In this document: one piece after another, positions 8,811 through 16,385 of the stretch
Position numbering within the stretch: position 1 is the stretch's first letter
How the letters are laid out: the number at the start of each line of letters is the position of its first letter
The notes under the pieces: model-generated
Database searches by the model: none
What the model was told of the DNA's origin: nothing
Seen by the model: only the letters and a program-made list of their open reading frames with translations
Source: Lachnospiraceae bacterium
GTDB taxonomy: Bacteria; Bacillota; Clostridia; Lachnospirales; Lachnospiraceae
Length of the DNA: 32,874 nucleotides
Direction: 5' to 3'
Assembly (NCBI GenBank): GCA_022796475.1
Contig: JAAWIS010000038.1
Coordinates: 1 to 32,874, forward strand
Position numbers and translations under genes: made by a program

Positions 8811-8869
8811 AGTAAAGCAGTGAAACTTCTGCTTCCAAAAAAACATTTTAATTTTTTAAAGTGTTTAGG

Positions 8870-8898
8870 TTGATTATTTTTCACTTTTTATTTATAAT
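8870..8898 (+). promoter_or_regulatory. Sigma-A promoter for the NtrC-like regulator gene
   Basis: TTGATT (8870-8875) and a perfect TATAAT (8893-8898) with a 17-bp spacer lie 57 bp upstream of the regulator ATG. It is back to back with the peptide operon promoter, so a regulator binding between them could control both. Confidence 0.75.
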
Positions 8899-8955
8899 TT
8901 TCCTAAATCAATACGGTTACACAGACCAGTGCGCTTAGATTCCAGGAGGTTCCTT

Positions 8956-10959
8956 ATGGCTTTGCCAAATGAAAAATATCACGTATTAATCTTATGTGTC
9001 AATCCTTATATTCGGATTGAATTTCAGGATTACCTAACATCTTTTTTAGGCGATCATATTATTTTTGATTCCAGCGATCCTGAGGCAGTTACCTGCAAAG
9101 AACAGCTTCTGCCTTACCAGTGTATTTTGTTTTCCAGTACGAAAGTCCAGGCCAGTTTTTGCGCCGGCCTTCCGGTTCCGGATTCCATTCATCAAATAGT
9201 CTGTACCAGAACTTTTAATCATGCCTTTTTGGACCAGATTATCCGGATCCCTCCCAATGAAAAGGTGTATGTGGTAAACGATGCCTTCGATTCTGCTTTA
9301 AATATGATTCAGGAATTTGAGGCTTTTGGCATTAATCAATACCATTTCATCCCCTATTCCGATGAAACTCAGAAAATCGATTTGTCTGTCCGATATGCCA
9401 TTACATTAGGCGAGCCTCAGCTTGTGCCCGGACATATCCGGAATATTATCAATATCGGGAACCGGATTATTGACATCTCTACCATCAATGAGCTGTGCGT
9501 TTTGTTCCATCTTCCGGCAAAGCTTGGGAACCAAATTACTAAAAATTACATTTCCCATATTTTAAAGGTGGTAAAAACAGCGGGAAGCTACTACAGCAGC
9601 CTTGTTTTTTCCCAGCAGCTTCTTCAGGCGGCAATTTCCAACCTGCCTCTGAGCATTTGCCTGTTAGATGAGAACGGCGCGGTTATTTTGGCAAACAAGC
9701 ATTTTGCAGGCGACTGGGGGCTTTTCGAAAAAGGCGGGAACCATTCTCATTTTATTCAGTATCTGCCTGAAATTTATTCTGGTATCTCTCTTCACCAGAC
9801 AGGTGACTACCAGATAACGAACAGGATGGGAGAACCTATGATATTAAATATTATGGTCCTTTCCTTCCCTAACCATACTCAGGTTTCACTCCTTACCAGC
9901 AAACCGGATATTCATTCCAAACCGGATCCGGATTCGCCCCCCCATTTTTCGGATTTTCCGGGTTCTGTCCGGGATAGTGTCCAGGGCTCACCTATAGAAC
10001 GGCAGAGAAACAGCTTTTCAGGCTTAATCACCGCCTCCCAGACCTTTGAAGAAGTGCTGTCTTATGCGAAGCGTCTGTCCCTTTTTGACTTTCCGATTTT
10101 AATACAGGGAGAAAGCGGCACCCAGAAAAAAGCTTTGGCCAAAGCCATCCACAAAAGCTCCAGCAGGCGGAGCTGTCCGTTAGTCAGCTTTAACCAGCTT
10201 ATTACTATTTCCGGATGCGATTTGCCAGAAATCCTGGATGCGGCAAACCATGGAACCCTCTTGGTTGAACATATTGAAAGCCTTTCTCCGGAAAAACAGG
10301 ATTTTCTGGTACAGGTGCTCCAGCACACTGCAAATGATGAGATCCGTTCCCAAAAACATTACGATATCCGGATTATCGCCACATCCTCAGTCCGTTTATA
10401 CACATTGGTGCAGGATCAGGCCTTCCGAAAAGATTTATTTTTCCAGCTCAGCACAGCCATAATTGATACCCCGCCCTTAAAGGAACGCCGCGAGGATATT
10501 CCTTTGCTTTTTGAACATTTTTTTCGGAACATGTTTCATGATCCGAAGTTTCGTATGGATACGATCCTGTCAAAAAGTTTGTACCGGTTTTTATTGAATT
10601 ATGACTACCCAGGGAATGTAAAGGAACTTTTAAATTTGGTACAGTATTTTTATTCTATGTACAGCGCCCACCCCTTAATCCTGTCCCAGCTCCCTTCTTA
10701 TATACGGGAAGGCTTAACCTTGGCTGAAAACGGCCTTAGTCCATTAAAACGGCAGGTGCTTGTGATTATTAAAGACACGCCGAAAATCGGGCGTGCTTCC
10801 ATACAAAAAGCCCTGGCAGAATCCGGCACAAAAATCAGTGAAGGAAAACTGCGGGGGCTGTTAAAAGAACTGGCAGAGCAGGGGTTTATTTTAGTTCACC
10901 GGACAAAAGGCGGATGCGAGATTACGGAAACCGGAATCGCATTTCTTATTAGTCAGTAA
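8956..10959 (+). CDS. NtrC-family-like regulator with PAS domain and degenerate AAA+ domain lacking GAFTGA
   Basis: A 667-residue protein of four parts. Residues 1-160 form an alpha/beta domain that looks receiver-like but is not clearly a known family. Residues about 222-315 are PAS-like (ISNLPLSICLLDENGAVILANKHF). Residues about 355-580 are a sigma-54-activator AAA+ domain, and about 595-667 a winged-helix-like C-terminus. The AAA+ family is shown by FRKDLFFQLS, LKERREDIPLL and YPGNVKELLN. Walker A is altered (GESGTQKK, normally GESGTGKE) and Walker B reads GTLLVEHIE instead of GTLFLDEIG. The segment that should hold the GAFTGA loop is deleted. It therefore probably cannot remodel sigma-54 and should act as a sigma-A-type regulator. 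Start ATG 8956 has AGGAGG six bases upstream. It is divergent from the peptide operon, its likely target. Confidence 0.8.
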   Translation: MALPNEKYHVLILCVNPYIRIEFQDYLTSFLGDHIIFDSSDPEAVTCKEQLLPYQCILFSSTKVQASFCAGLPVPDSIHQIVCTRTFNHAFLDQIIRIPPNEKVYVVNDAFDSALNMIQEFEAFGINQYHFIPYSDETQKIDLSVRYAITLGEPQLVPGHIRNIINIGNRIIDISTINELCVLFHLPAKLGNQITKNYISHILKVVKTAGSYYSSLVFSQQLLQAAISNLPLSICLLDENGAVILANKHFAGDWGLFEKGGNHSHFIQYLPEIYSGISLHQTGDYQITNRMGEPMILNIMVLSFPNHTQVSLLTSKPDIHSKPDPDSPPHFSDFPGSVRDSVQGSPIERQRNSFSGLITASQTFEEVLSYAKRLSLFDFPILIQGESGTQKKALAKAIHKSSSRRSCPLVSFNQLITISGCDLPEILDAANHGTLLVEHIESLSPEKQDFLVQVLQHTANDEIRSQKHYDIRIIATSSVRLYTLVQDQAFRKDLFFQLSTAIIDTPPLKERREDIPLLFEHFFRNMFHDPKFRMDTILSKSLYRFLLNYDYPGNVKELLNLVQYFYSMYSAHPLILSQLPSYIREGLTLAENGLSPLKRQVLVIIKDTPKIGRASIQKALAESGTKISEGKLRGLLKELAEQGFILVHRTKGGCEITETGIAFLISQ

Positions 10960-10980
10960 CCTTCATTTGCCATCTGCACG

Positions 10981-12054
10981 CTATATTAAATCTGGAAGAA
11001 AGTCTGCCAGGCTGTTGTAGATTTTGCCATCCAGGCCTGATGTCTTTTTGGCACAGGCCATGGAGTTTAATATCGCTTCATGGGATGCCTCTGCCGCTGC
11101 CTGAAAAGCCAAATTAAGAAAAGACTCACCTACAATCGTCTGGGTAATCAGCGTTTCTTTCTGGTCTGAGGGAACCCGGTTTGCCGTGGTAAAACCAATC
11201 ATCACTTCGCCGCTTCCGTGGCCTGTGTATGCTCCTGTACGGGCAATCCCTACGGCTGTACGCCGGATAATCCGTTTTAGCTGCCTGGCGGAAACAGGGA
11301 GATCAGTAGCCAAAATTGTCATAATCGAACCTTTGTCCGTCTGGGAAACTGATATTTCTTCCCCTGTCTTTTCCGCTTCTTTTTTCTGTTCCAAAATCTT
11401 TGCTCCCGCCGGAATTCCGTTTAGCACAAAATCTGCTGTGGCGCCAAAATTAGACTGTACCAGCACGCCGATGGTATAGTTTTTCCCTCCTATCTCCAAA
11501 ATGCGGGAAGCAGAACCGATGCCGCCCTTTAATCCATAGCAGAGGGTGCCTGCGCCGGCCCCTGCATCCCCTTCCTCAAAATCAATTTCTGCCCGGCGGA
11601 TGGCATCCCACACATGCTCCCCCTTTACAGCGCGTTTTTGAATCTGGTTAATCTGACTGTCATTGCATTCTCCCACTACAGGATTCAGGCTTTTTACGGG
11701 AATGCCGTCTTTTTCGCACTGCCGGATCACAAATTCTGCCAGGGCATCCCACACCAGACCTACATTTAAGGTATTAGTAAGGGCAATGGGGGTTTCCAAT
11801 GTTCCCAGCTCATCAATCTGAATTAAACCGCAGCTTTTTCCAAACCCGTTATGGACATAGGATGCTGCCGTATATTTTTTTTCAAAGGCATTGTCTGATC
11901 CCGGAAGAATCACCGTAACACCTGTGCAGTTTTCCTTATTTTTAATCGTAGTATGGCCTACCAGCACACCGGGAACATCTGTAATCTTATTTTCTTTCCC
12001 TGGCTCCATTCTTCCCACAATAATACCGTAGTCACGGATACGTTTCTGTTTCAT
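10981..12054 (-). CDS. P1 family (DmpA/BapA-type) N-terminal nucleophile aminopeptidase
   Basis: A 357-residue member of peptidase family S58 (P1), self-cleaving Ntn-type aminopeptidases. DmpA releases N-terminal L- and D-residues; BapA-type members cut beta-peptides. The autocleavage region is seen in YGLKGGIGSASR, where Ser follows Gly. ITDVPGVLVGHTT and GECNDSQ are also typical. ATG 12054 follows AAAGGA; the frame is open upstream to 12207, but that part overlaps the promoter. The stop lies only 21 bp from the stop of the convergent regulator gene, with no terminator visible between them. By content it belongs with the peptide locus although it has its own promoter. Confidence 0.9.
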   Translation of the reverse strand: MKQKRIRDYGIIVGRMEPGKENKITDVPGVLVGHTTIKNKENCTGVTVILPGSDNAFEKKYTAASYVHNGFGKSCGLIQIDELGTLETPIALTNTLNVGLVWDALAEFVIRQCEKDGIPVKSLNPVVGECNDSQINQIQKRAVKGEHVWDAIRRAEIDFEEGDAGAGAGTLCYGLKGGIGSASRILEIGGKNYTIGVLVQSNFGATADFVLNGIPAGAKILEQKKEAEKTGEEISVSQTDKGSIMTILATDLPVSARQLKRIIRRTAVGIARTGAYTGHGSGEVMIGFTTANRVPSDQKETLITQTIVGESFLNLAFQAAAEASHEAILNSMACAKKTSGLDGKIYNSLADFLPDLI

Positions 12055-12109
12055 CTGGATTCCTTTCTGCCCTCTTTTTAAGGACCCAAGCCCTATCTGA
12101 CGGGCAAAT

Positions 12110-12156
12110 GCCGTGGCTGCATCCCTTTTTGATATTTCGGTACAGCAGGCCACGGC
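12110..12156 (-). promoter_or_regulatory. Stem-loop in the P1 peptidase leader
   Basis: GCCGTGGC and GCCACGGC form perfect 8-bp arms at 12110-12117 and 12149-12156, and inner GCAG/CTGC bases can extend the stem. It lies within the roughly 120-nt untranslated leader implied by the upstream promoter. No known riboswitch or T-box sequence is recognised. No T-run follows, so attenuation is speculative. Confidence 0.4.
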
Positions 12157-12178
12157 TGTCTTTTTATTTATACATATT

Positions 12179-12207
12179 ATTTTACACTCTTTTTCCAGAA
12201 TAAACAA
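12179..12207 (-). promoter_or_regulatory. Promoter for the P1 peptidase gene
   Basis: On the minus strand TTGTTT (12202-12207) and TAAAAT (12179-12184) have 17-bp spacing, placing transcription start near 12172. Confidence 0.5.
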
Positions 12208-12278
12208 GAAAAACTAAATTAACTAAAAATTGATATCCGCTGTGAACGTAACCGTTTTCTTTCCGCCTTATGGCGCTT

Positions 12279-12452
12279 TCATGTGCCATCCCTGCTGTGG
12301 CAGCCGCAGGCGCCGCATGCATTGCATGAACTGCATCCACAACAGCTTTTTCCATTTTTTTTATCCTTTTTTAAACTTTTTACTGCCTGAAATATTACCA
12401 GGCACAAAATCAACGCCGTTGCAATAGTTCCCATATTCTCCAGCAGCCACAA
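12279..12452 (-). CDS. FeoB-associated Cys-rich membrane protein
   Basis: A 57-residue protein starting at TTG (12452), or 51 residues if ATG 12434 is used. A single hydrophobic helix (GTIATALILCLVIFQAV) is followed by a Lys-rich stretch (KSLKKDKKNGK). The cysteine-rich tail CCGCSSCNACGACGCH has eight Cys in 16 residues. This is the layout of the small FeoB-associated Cys-rich membrane proteins found downstream of feoB in Firmicutes; their role is unproven, with iron handling at the FeoB exit assumed. A GGGAG ribosome binding site lies nine bases before the TTG. It begins 56 bp after the feoB stop in the same direction. Confidence 0.85.
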   Translation of the reverse strand: MWLLENMGTIATALILCLVIFQAVKSLKKDKKNGKSCCGCSSCNACGACGCHSRDGT

Positions 12453-12508
12453 AATAACCCGCTCCCTTCTATCGTTCAGTCTGTCCTGCCAGCCCTCTTC
12501 CTGCTGCT

Positions 12509-14647
12509 TTATGCCTTCATCATTCCCTTTATTTGAACGGAGGCCCTTTTCTTAGCCGGACTCACCAATAGGTAAAGAAAGCCAAGGATGGCAGCAGCAG
12601 CAAAAAGTGTTCCCAGGCCAAAGGTTCCCGTTGTTATAAAGGTTCCAATCTGATACACGCAGAAAGAAACGATATAAGCCAGGGCCGTTTGATAACCGAT
12701 TGCAAACCAGGTCCATTTCTTATTGTTCATCTCACGTTTTATCGCTCCGATTGCCGCAAAGCAGGGGGCGCATAAAAGATTAAAGGTTAAAAATGAGTAT
12801 GCAGCCGCCATGGTATAACTTCCGGCCAGCGCCCCCCATATCTCCTGCCCGTCTTCTGCAACTTCTGCAAATCCAAACAGAATTCCCAGTGTTCCTACTA
12901 CATTCTCCTTTGCCACCAGACCGGTAATCGCAGCCACTGCCATCTGCCAGCGGCCCCAGCCTAAGGGTGCAAACAGCCATGCAATGGCGCTTCCGATATT
13001 AGCAAGAATACCATCCTTTAAATCCTCTACCATTCCAAAGGAGCCGTTTACAAAGCCAAAGGAGGAGGTAAACCAAATGAATATGGTGGATAATAAAATT
13101 ACTGTGCCTGCCTTTTTGATGAAAGACCAGCCCCTCTCCCACATGCTGCAAAGCAAATTTCCTGCTGTAGGCATATGGTAAGCCGGAAGCTCCATAACAA
13201 AAGGAGCCGGTTCACCTGCAAAAAGGGAAGTTTTCTTTAAAATAATGCCAGAGCAGATAATGGCTGCAATCCCTACGAAATAAGCGCTTGGAGCCACCCA
13301 GGAGGCCCCGTTGAATAATGCGCCTGCAATTAATGCAATAATCGGAAGTTTTGCGCCACAGGGGATAAACGTAGTGGTTATGATGGTCATCTTCCGATCC
13401 CGGTCATTTTCAATAGTACGGGATGCCATAATCCCCGGAACGCCGCATCCGGTTCCGATCAGCATAGGGATAAAAGATTTACCGGATAATCCGAATTTGC
13501 GGAAAATCCGATCCATAATAAATGCAATCCTTGCCATATAGCCGCACGCCTCTAAAAATGCAAGAAAGAGAAACAAAACCAGCATCTGGGGGACAAAGCC
13601 AAGGACAGCGCCGACTCCTGCTACAATTCCGTCTAAAATCAGGCCCTGAAGCCATCCGGCACAGCCGATAGCTGTCAAAGCGCCTTCTATTGCAGGGGGA
13701 ATCATCTGGCCAAACAGTACATCGTTCGTCCAGTCTGTGGCAATAGTGCCCACTGTAGTTACCGACACATAATATACCAGCCACATCACCAGGCCAAATA
13801 TAGGAAGCGCTAATATCCGGTTTGTTACGATTCGGTCAATTTTATCTGAAATGCTAATCCGATTGTTTCCAGATTTTGTGCAGCAGCTTTTTATGACCTT
13901 AGAAATGTAAGTATAGCGCTCACTTGCAATCAAGCTTTCCGCATCATCATCCAGAGAATCTTCCAGCTCCTTGATCAAATGCTCCACATCCGGAAGAGAT
14001 TTCATAGTACTTTTGATCCGTTCATCCCTCTCAAACAGCTTAATCGCATAAAAACGCTTTTGTTCCTTTGGAATCCCTTCGTCCAGATACGTTTCAATCT
14101 CCTCCAGGCAGTTTTCCACTTCTTTTCCAAATTTATGGATCAGAAGGTTTTTCTTCTGGCTTTTGGCCGCCTCTACTGCCTTTGACGCCGCTTCTGCAAT
14201 TCCTGTTCCTTTTAATGCGGAAATTTCAACTACTTCACAGCCCAGCGCCTCCTTTAATTTCCCAATATGTATCGAATCGCCGCTTTTCGTCACAAGATCC
14301 ATCATATTAACTGCTAAAATCACTGGAATCCCCAGTTCCATCAGTTGAGTAGAAAGGTACAGGTTCCGCTCCAGGTTTGTTCCATCTACAATATTTAAAA
14401 TAGCCTCCGGCCTTTCCTCAATCAAATAATTTCTGGCAACCACTTCCTCTAAGGTATAAGGCGACAGTGAATAAATCCCTGGAAGATCCATAACCGCCAC
14501 ATCTTTGTGCCCTTTCAGCCTTCCTTCCTTTTTTTCTACCGTTACCCCGGGCCAGTTCCCTACAAATTGATTGGATCCGGTTAATGCATTAAACAGTGTA
14601 GTTTTTCCACTGTTAGGATTACCGGCTAATGCAATTGTAATCGACAT
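12509..14647 (-). CDS. feoB: Ferrous iron transporter FeoB
   Basis: A 712-residue Fe(II) transporter. The N-terminal G domain has G1 GNPNSGKT (9-16), a G2 Thr in GVTVEKKEG, G3 DLPG (54-57), G4 NMMD (114-117) and G5 SALKG. It is followed by a helical spacer with an acidic and charged region (about 175-270). The membrane part carries two Gate repeats, visible as FIPMLIGTGCGVPGIMASR and TTTFIPCGAKLPI, with the conserved Cys. ATG 14647 has AGGAGG eight bases upstream. It follows two FeoA genes and precedes the Cys-rich partner, so the cluster is complete for anaerobic Fe(II) uptake. Confidence 0.97.
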   Translation of the reverse strand: MSITIALAGNPNSGKTTLFNALTGSNQFVGNWPGVTVEKKEGRLKGHKDVAVMDLPGIYSLSPYTLEEVVARNYLIEERPEAILNIVDGTNLERNLYLSTQLMELGIPVILAVNMMDLVTKSGDSIHIGKLKEALGCEVVEISALKGTGIAEAASKAVEAAKSQKKNLLIHKFGKEVENCLEEIETYLDEGIPKEQKRFYAIKLFERDERIKSTMKSLPDVEHLIKELEDSLDDDAESLIASERYTYISKVIKSCCTKSGNNRISISDKIDRIVTNRILALPIFGLVMWLVYYVSVTTVGTIATDWTNDVLFGQMIPPAIEGALTAIGCAGWLQGLILDGIVAGVGAVLGFVPQMLVLFLFLAFLEACGYMARIAFIMDRIFRKFGLSGKSFIPMLIGTGCGVPGIMASRTIENDRDRKMTIITTTFIPCGAKLPIIALIAGALFNGASWVAPSAYFVGIAAIICSGIILKKTSLFAGEPAPFVMELPAYHMPTAGNLLCSMWERGWSFIKKAGTVILLSTIFIWFTSSFGFVNGSFGMVEDLKDGILANIGSAIAWLFAPLGWGRWQMAVAAITGLVAKENVVGTLGILFGFAEVAEDGQEIWGALAGSYTMAAAYSFLTFNLLCAPCFAAIGAIKREMNNKKWTWFAIGYQTALAYIVSFCVYQIGTFITTGTFGLGTLFAAAAILGFLYLLVSPAKKRASVQIKGMMKA

Positions 14648-14671
14648 TTTCTTTTCCTCCTGGTTATTCTT

Positions 14672-14896
14672 TTAGTGCTGAACTTCTATTGCCTGCGCGT
14701 CTTCCTTGCGCAAAGACAGCTCATATCCTCTTACGGTAATCTCAACCGGATCTCCTAAAGGCGCTACCTTACGGACATAAATTTCAGTTCCTTTCGTAAT
14801 TCCCATATCCATAATCCGGCGCCTGACTGCTCCTTCACCGTGAAGCTTTACGACTGTTACAAGGGATTTGCAGCCTGCATCTTTTAATGTTTCCAT
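14672..14896 (-). CDS. feoA: FeoA domain protein (second in operon)
   Basis: A 74-residue SH3-like FeoA protein, a small cytoplasmic regulator or partner of FeoB. Typical features are GEGAVRRRIMDMGITKGTEIYV and the ending PLGDPVEITVRGYELSLRKEDAQAI. ATG 14896 is preferred because AGAGGAG precedes it; a TTG at 14914 gives six extra residues overlapping the previous gene. The gap to feoB is 24 bp. Confidence 0.92.
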   Translation of the reverse strand: METLKDAGCKSLVTVVKLHGEGAVRRRIMDMGITKGTEIYVRKVAPLGDPVEITVRGYELSLRKEDAQAIEVQH

Positions 14897-14910
14897 ATCA
14901 GGTTCTCCTC

Positions 14911-15120
14911 TCAAATAAAAATTTTATTCGCCAATTCACGGCTGATTGCAACTCTGGACTCCTTTACATTTACAATAAGATTGCCGCTGATCTGAGAAAT
15001 CACTGTTACCGGATCCCCGGCTACAAATCCAAGGCTTTCTAAAAATCTGCGGGTTTCTTCCTTCCCGCCTACCCGTTTAATCTGGCTGATGATTCCAGTT
15101 TTTGCCATAGTCAAAGGCAT
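14911..15120 (-). CDS. feoA: FeoA domain protein (first in operon)
   Basis: A 69-residue FeoA-like protein (GGKEETRRFLESLGFVAGDPVTVISQISGNLIVNVKESRVAISRE). It is distinct from the second FeoA, so the operon encodes two different paralogues, a common arrangement in clostridia. The ATG at 15120 has AAGGAG eight bases upstream. It is 14 bp upstream of the next feoA start. The two may interact with each other or with different parts of FeoB; this is inference. Confidence 0.9.
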   Translation of the reverse strand: MPLTMAKTGIISQIKRVGGKEETRRFLESLGFVAGDPVTVISQISGNLIVNVKESRVAISRELANKIFI

Positions 15121-15148
15121 ACTTACCGCTCCTTTCTTTCTGTCAACT

Positions 15149-15173
15149 GGTTAGCAGAAAATAACCAGGTTAG
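15149..15173. promoter_or_regulatory. Repeated GGTTAG half-sites in the feo leader
   Basis: GGTTAG occurs at 15149-15154 and 15168-15173, 19 bp apart. The second overlaps the 11-bp palindrome TAACCAGGTTA (15162-15172). GGTTAG is the half-site of the DtxR/IdeR box (TTAGGTTAGSCTAACCTAA). The repeats sit between the promoter and the first feoA, where an iron-responsive repressor could block transcription. Which regulator binds is not shown by the sequence. Confidence 0.4.
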
Positions 15174-15199
15174 TTTTAAATAACTTTCTTTGCAGATGT

Positions 15200-15228
15200 A
15201 TCTTATCACATTCTAAAGTTAGTGTCAA
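15200..15228 (-). promoter_or_regulatory. feo operon promoter with overlapping palindrome
   Basis: On the minus strand TTGACA (15223-15228) and TAAGAT (15200-15205) are 17 bp apart. The -35 box is the centre of the perfect palindrome TTAGTTGACACTAA (arms TTAGT/ACTAA, about 15219-15232), a good position for a repressor operator. Confidence 0.75.
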
Positions 15229-15393
15229 CTAATTATTTTAAATTCCAGAAAAATTGATATGCCGCTTTCTGTGAATATCTCCATTAGGCAAGAAGATACA
15301 CGCCTCAAATACATCTTTTAATGTGTGTTGTGTTGTCCCTGGAGGGAAATTCAAAAAATTGTAAGTTTTTCTTCAAACCCTGTCCACTATTTT

Positions 15394-15422
15394 TTGATAG
15401 AATTAAAAATAATTTTAATTAT
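15394..15422 (+). promoter_or_regulatory. Possible promoter for the exported protein gene
   Basis: TTGATA (15394-15399) and AATTAT (15417-15422) are 17 bp apart, 45 bp before the ATG. The region is very AT-rich and the -10 match is only four of six bases. Confidence 0.35.
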
Positions 15423-15467
15423 TTTGTTCCTGCATTTGATTATTTTACAAAAAGAGGAGAATTTACC

Positions 15468-16301
15468 ATGACCAACAGAAATATTATGATTGCAGCCCTT
15501 TTATCCGGCACTGTAATTGCCGGCGCTATCGTGGCAGTTGCATATTCTGCAATGGAAACACCAGATAAGATTGACTTATCTTCCACCTACACCACAGCCG
15601 CTACCACGGCACAGCCGGAAACCACAGCCTCGATAGCTGAAACCGCTGCAAGTGAAAGCCCCTCCCAGTCAGAGGCTGATCAAAACCAGGCAGAGAATAT
15701 ATCTTATTCGATCCAGCAGTACACTGAGGATTCGATTTCCATCCAGTATCCTGTTTTATCCAATATGGGTGATGCAGCGAAAGAAGAACAGGTAAACCGG
15801 CAGTTAAAAGAGAATGCCCTTTCTGTGATAGAAGCCTACCGTTCCGATTCCCAAAAAACAGCAATTACAATTAAATGCCAAGTTCCTTCCATCACCAGAA
15901 AACGGATAACGGCACTTTATACCGGTTCCGTTTCACCAGACGGCGCAGCTTATCCTACTAACGTATTTTATACCAACACATTGGATCTCAGTTCCTGCAA
16001 AGATCTTGCCCTTCGTGACTACACAGATCCTTATACCATGGCAGGCTATGTGCTAAGCGATGATGTACAGTTTCATAATCTTAACGGCCAAGTGTTATCT
16101 GCTGTTTTAGAAGAACGGAAGCTTACAGATATCAACAGCTATACTGCCATATTTGAGGCCGCTGATTTTCCGATTGACCAATCGAAAGGATGGCCTGATT
16201 CTTTTAGCTATGAAAAGCAAGGTGAGATTTACTTTTCCATTCCCGTTTCCCATGCAGCCGGTGACTACGCGCTGGTAAAATTTATTCCGGAAACAAAATA
16301 A
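15468..16301 (+). CDS. Exported or membrane-anchored protein with RsiV/PdaC-like (DUF4163/DUF3298) C-terminal region
   Basis: A 277-residue protein. Residues 6-27 (IMIAALLSGTVIAGAIVAVAYS) are a signal peptide or membrane anchor. Residues 35-85 are a Thr/Ala/Ser/Glu-rich linker. The remainder resembles the beta-rich domain pair of RsiV and PdaC, with PVLSNMGDAAKEEQVNRQL near the start and YPTNVFYTNTLDLSSCKDLALRDY followed by a cluster of polar residues. No deacetylase catalytic domain is attached and no sigma factor gene is adjacent. ATG 15468 has AGAGGAGA upstream; the frame is open 49 codons earlier without a ribosome binding site. The role is unknown; an extracytoplasmic sensing or wall-binding function is conceivable. 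Confidence 0.7.
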   Translation: MTNRNIMIAALLSGTVIAGAIVAVAYSAMETPDKIDLSSTYTTAATTAQPETTASIAETAASESPSQSEADQNQAENISYSIQQYTEDSISIQYPVLSNMGDAAKEEQVNRQLKENALSVIEAYRSDSQKTAITIKCQVPSITRKRITALYTGSVSPDGAAYPTNVFYTNTLDLSSCKDLALRDYTDPYTMAGYVLSDDVQFHNLNGQVLSAVLEERKLTDINSYTAIFEAADFPIDQSKGWPDSFSYEKQGEIYFSIPVSHAAGDYALVKFIPETK

Positions 16302-16324
16302 AAATCATTCCTATGACAGCAGCA

Positions 16325-16369
16325 AAAACAGCTTCCGCCTGAATTAAAATTCCAAGCGGAAGCTGTTTT
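16325..16369. terminator. Bidirectional Rho-independent terminator
   Basis: AAAACAGCTTCCGC (16325-16338) and GCGGAAGCTGTTTT (16356-16369) are perfect 14-bp arms. The A-run on one side and T-run on the other allow termination in both directions. It ends the exported-protein gene (plus) and probably the galM-topB operon (minus). Confidence 0.9.
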
Positions 16370-16385
16370 CAATTGGTGATTATGA

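Noticed and set aside
12230-12427. 65-codon plus-strand frame over the feoB downstream region
   Set aside because: It is the antisense shadow of the Cys-rich FeoB partner, whose composition and position are far more convincing.
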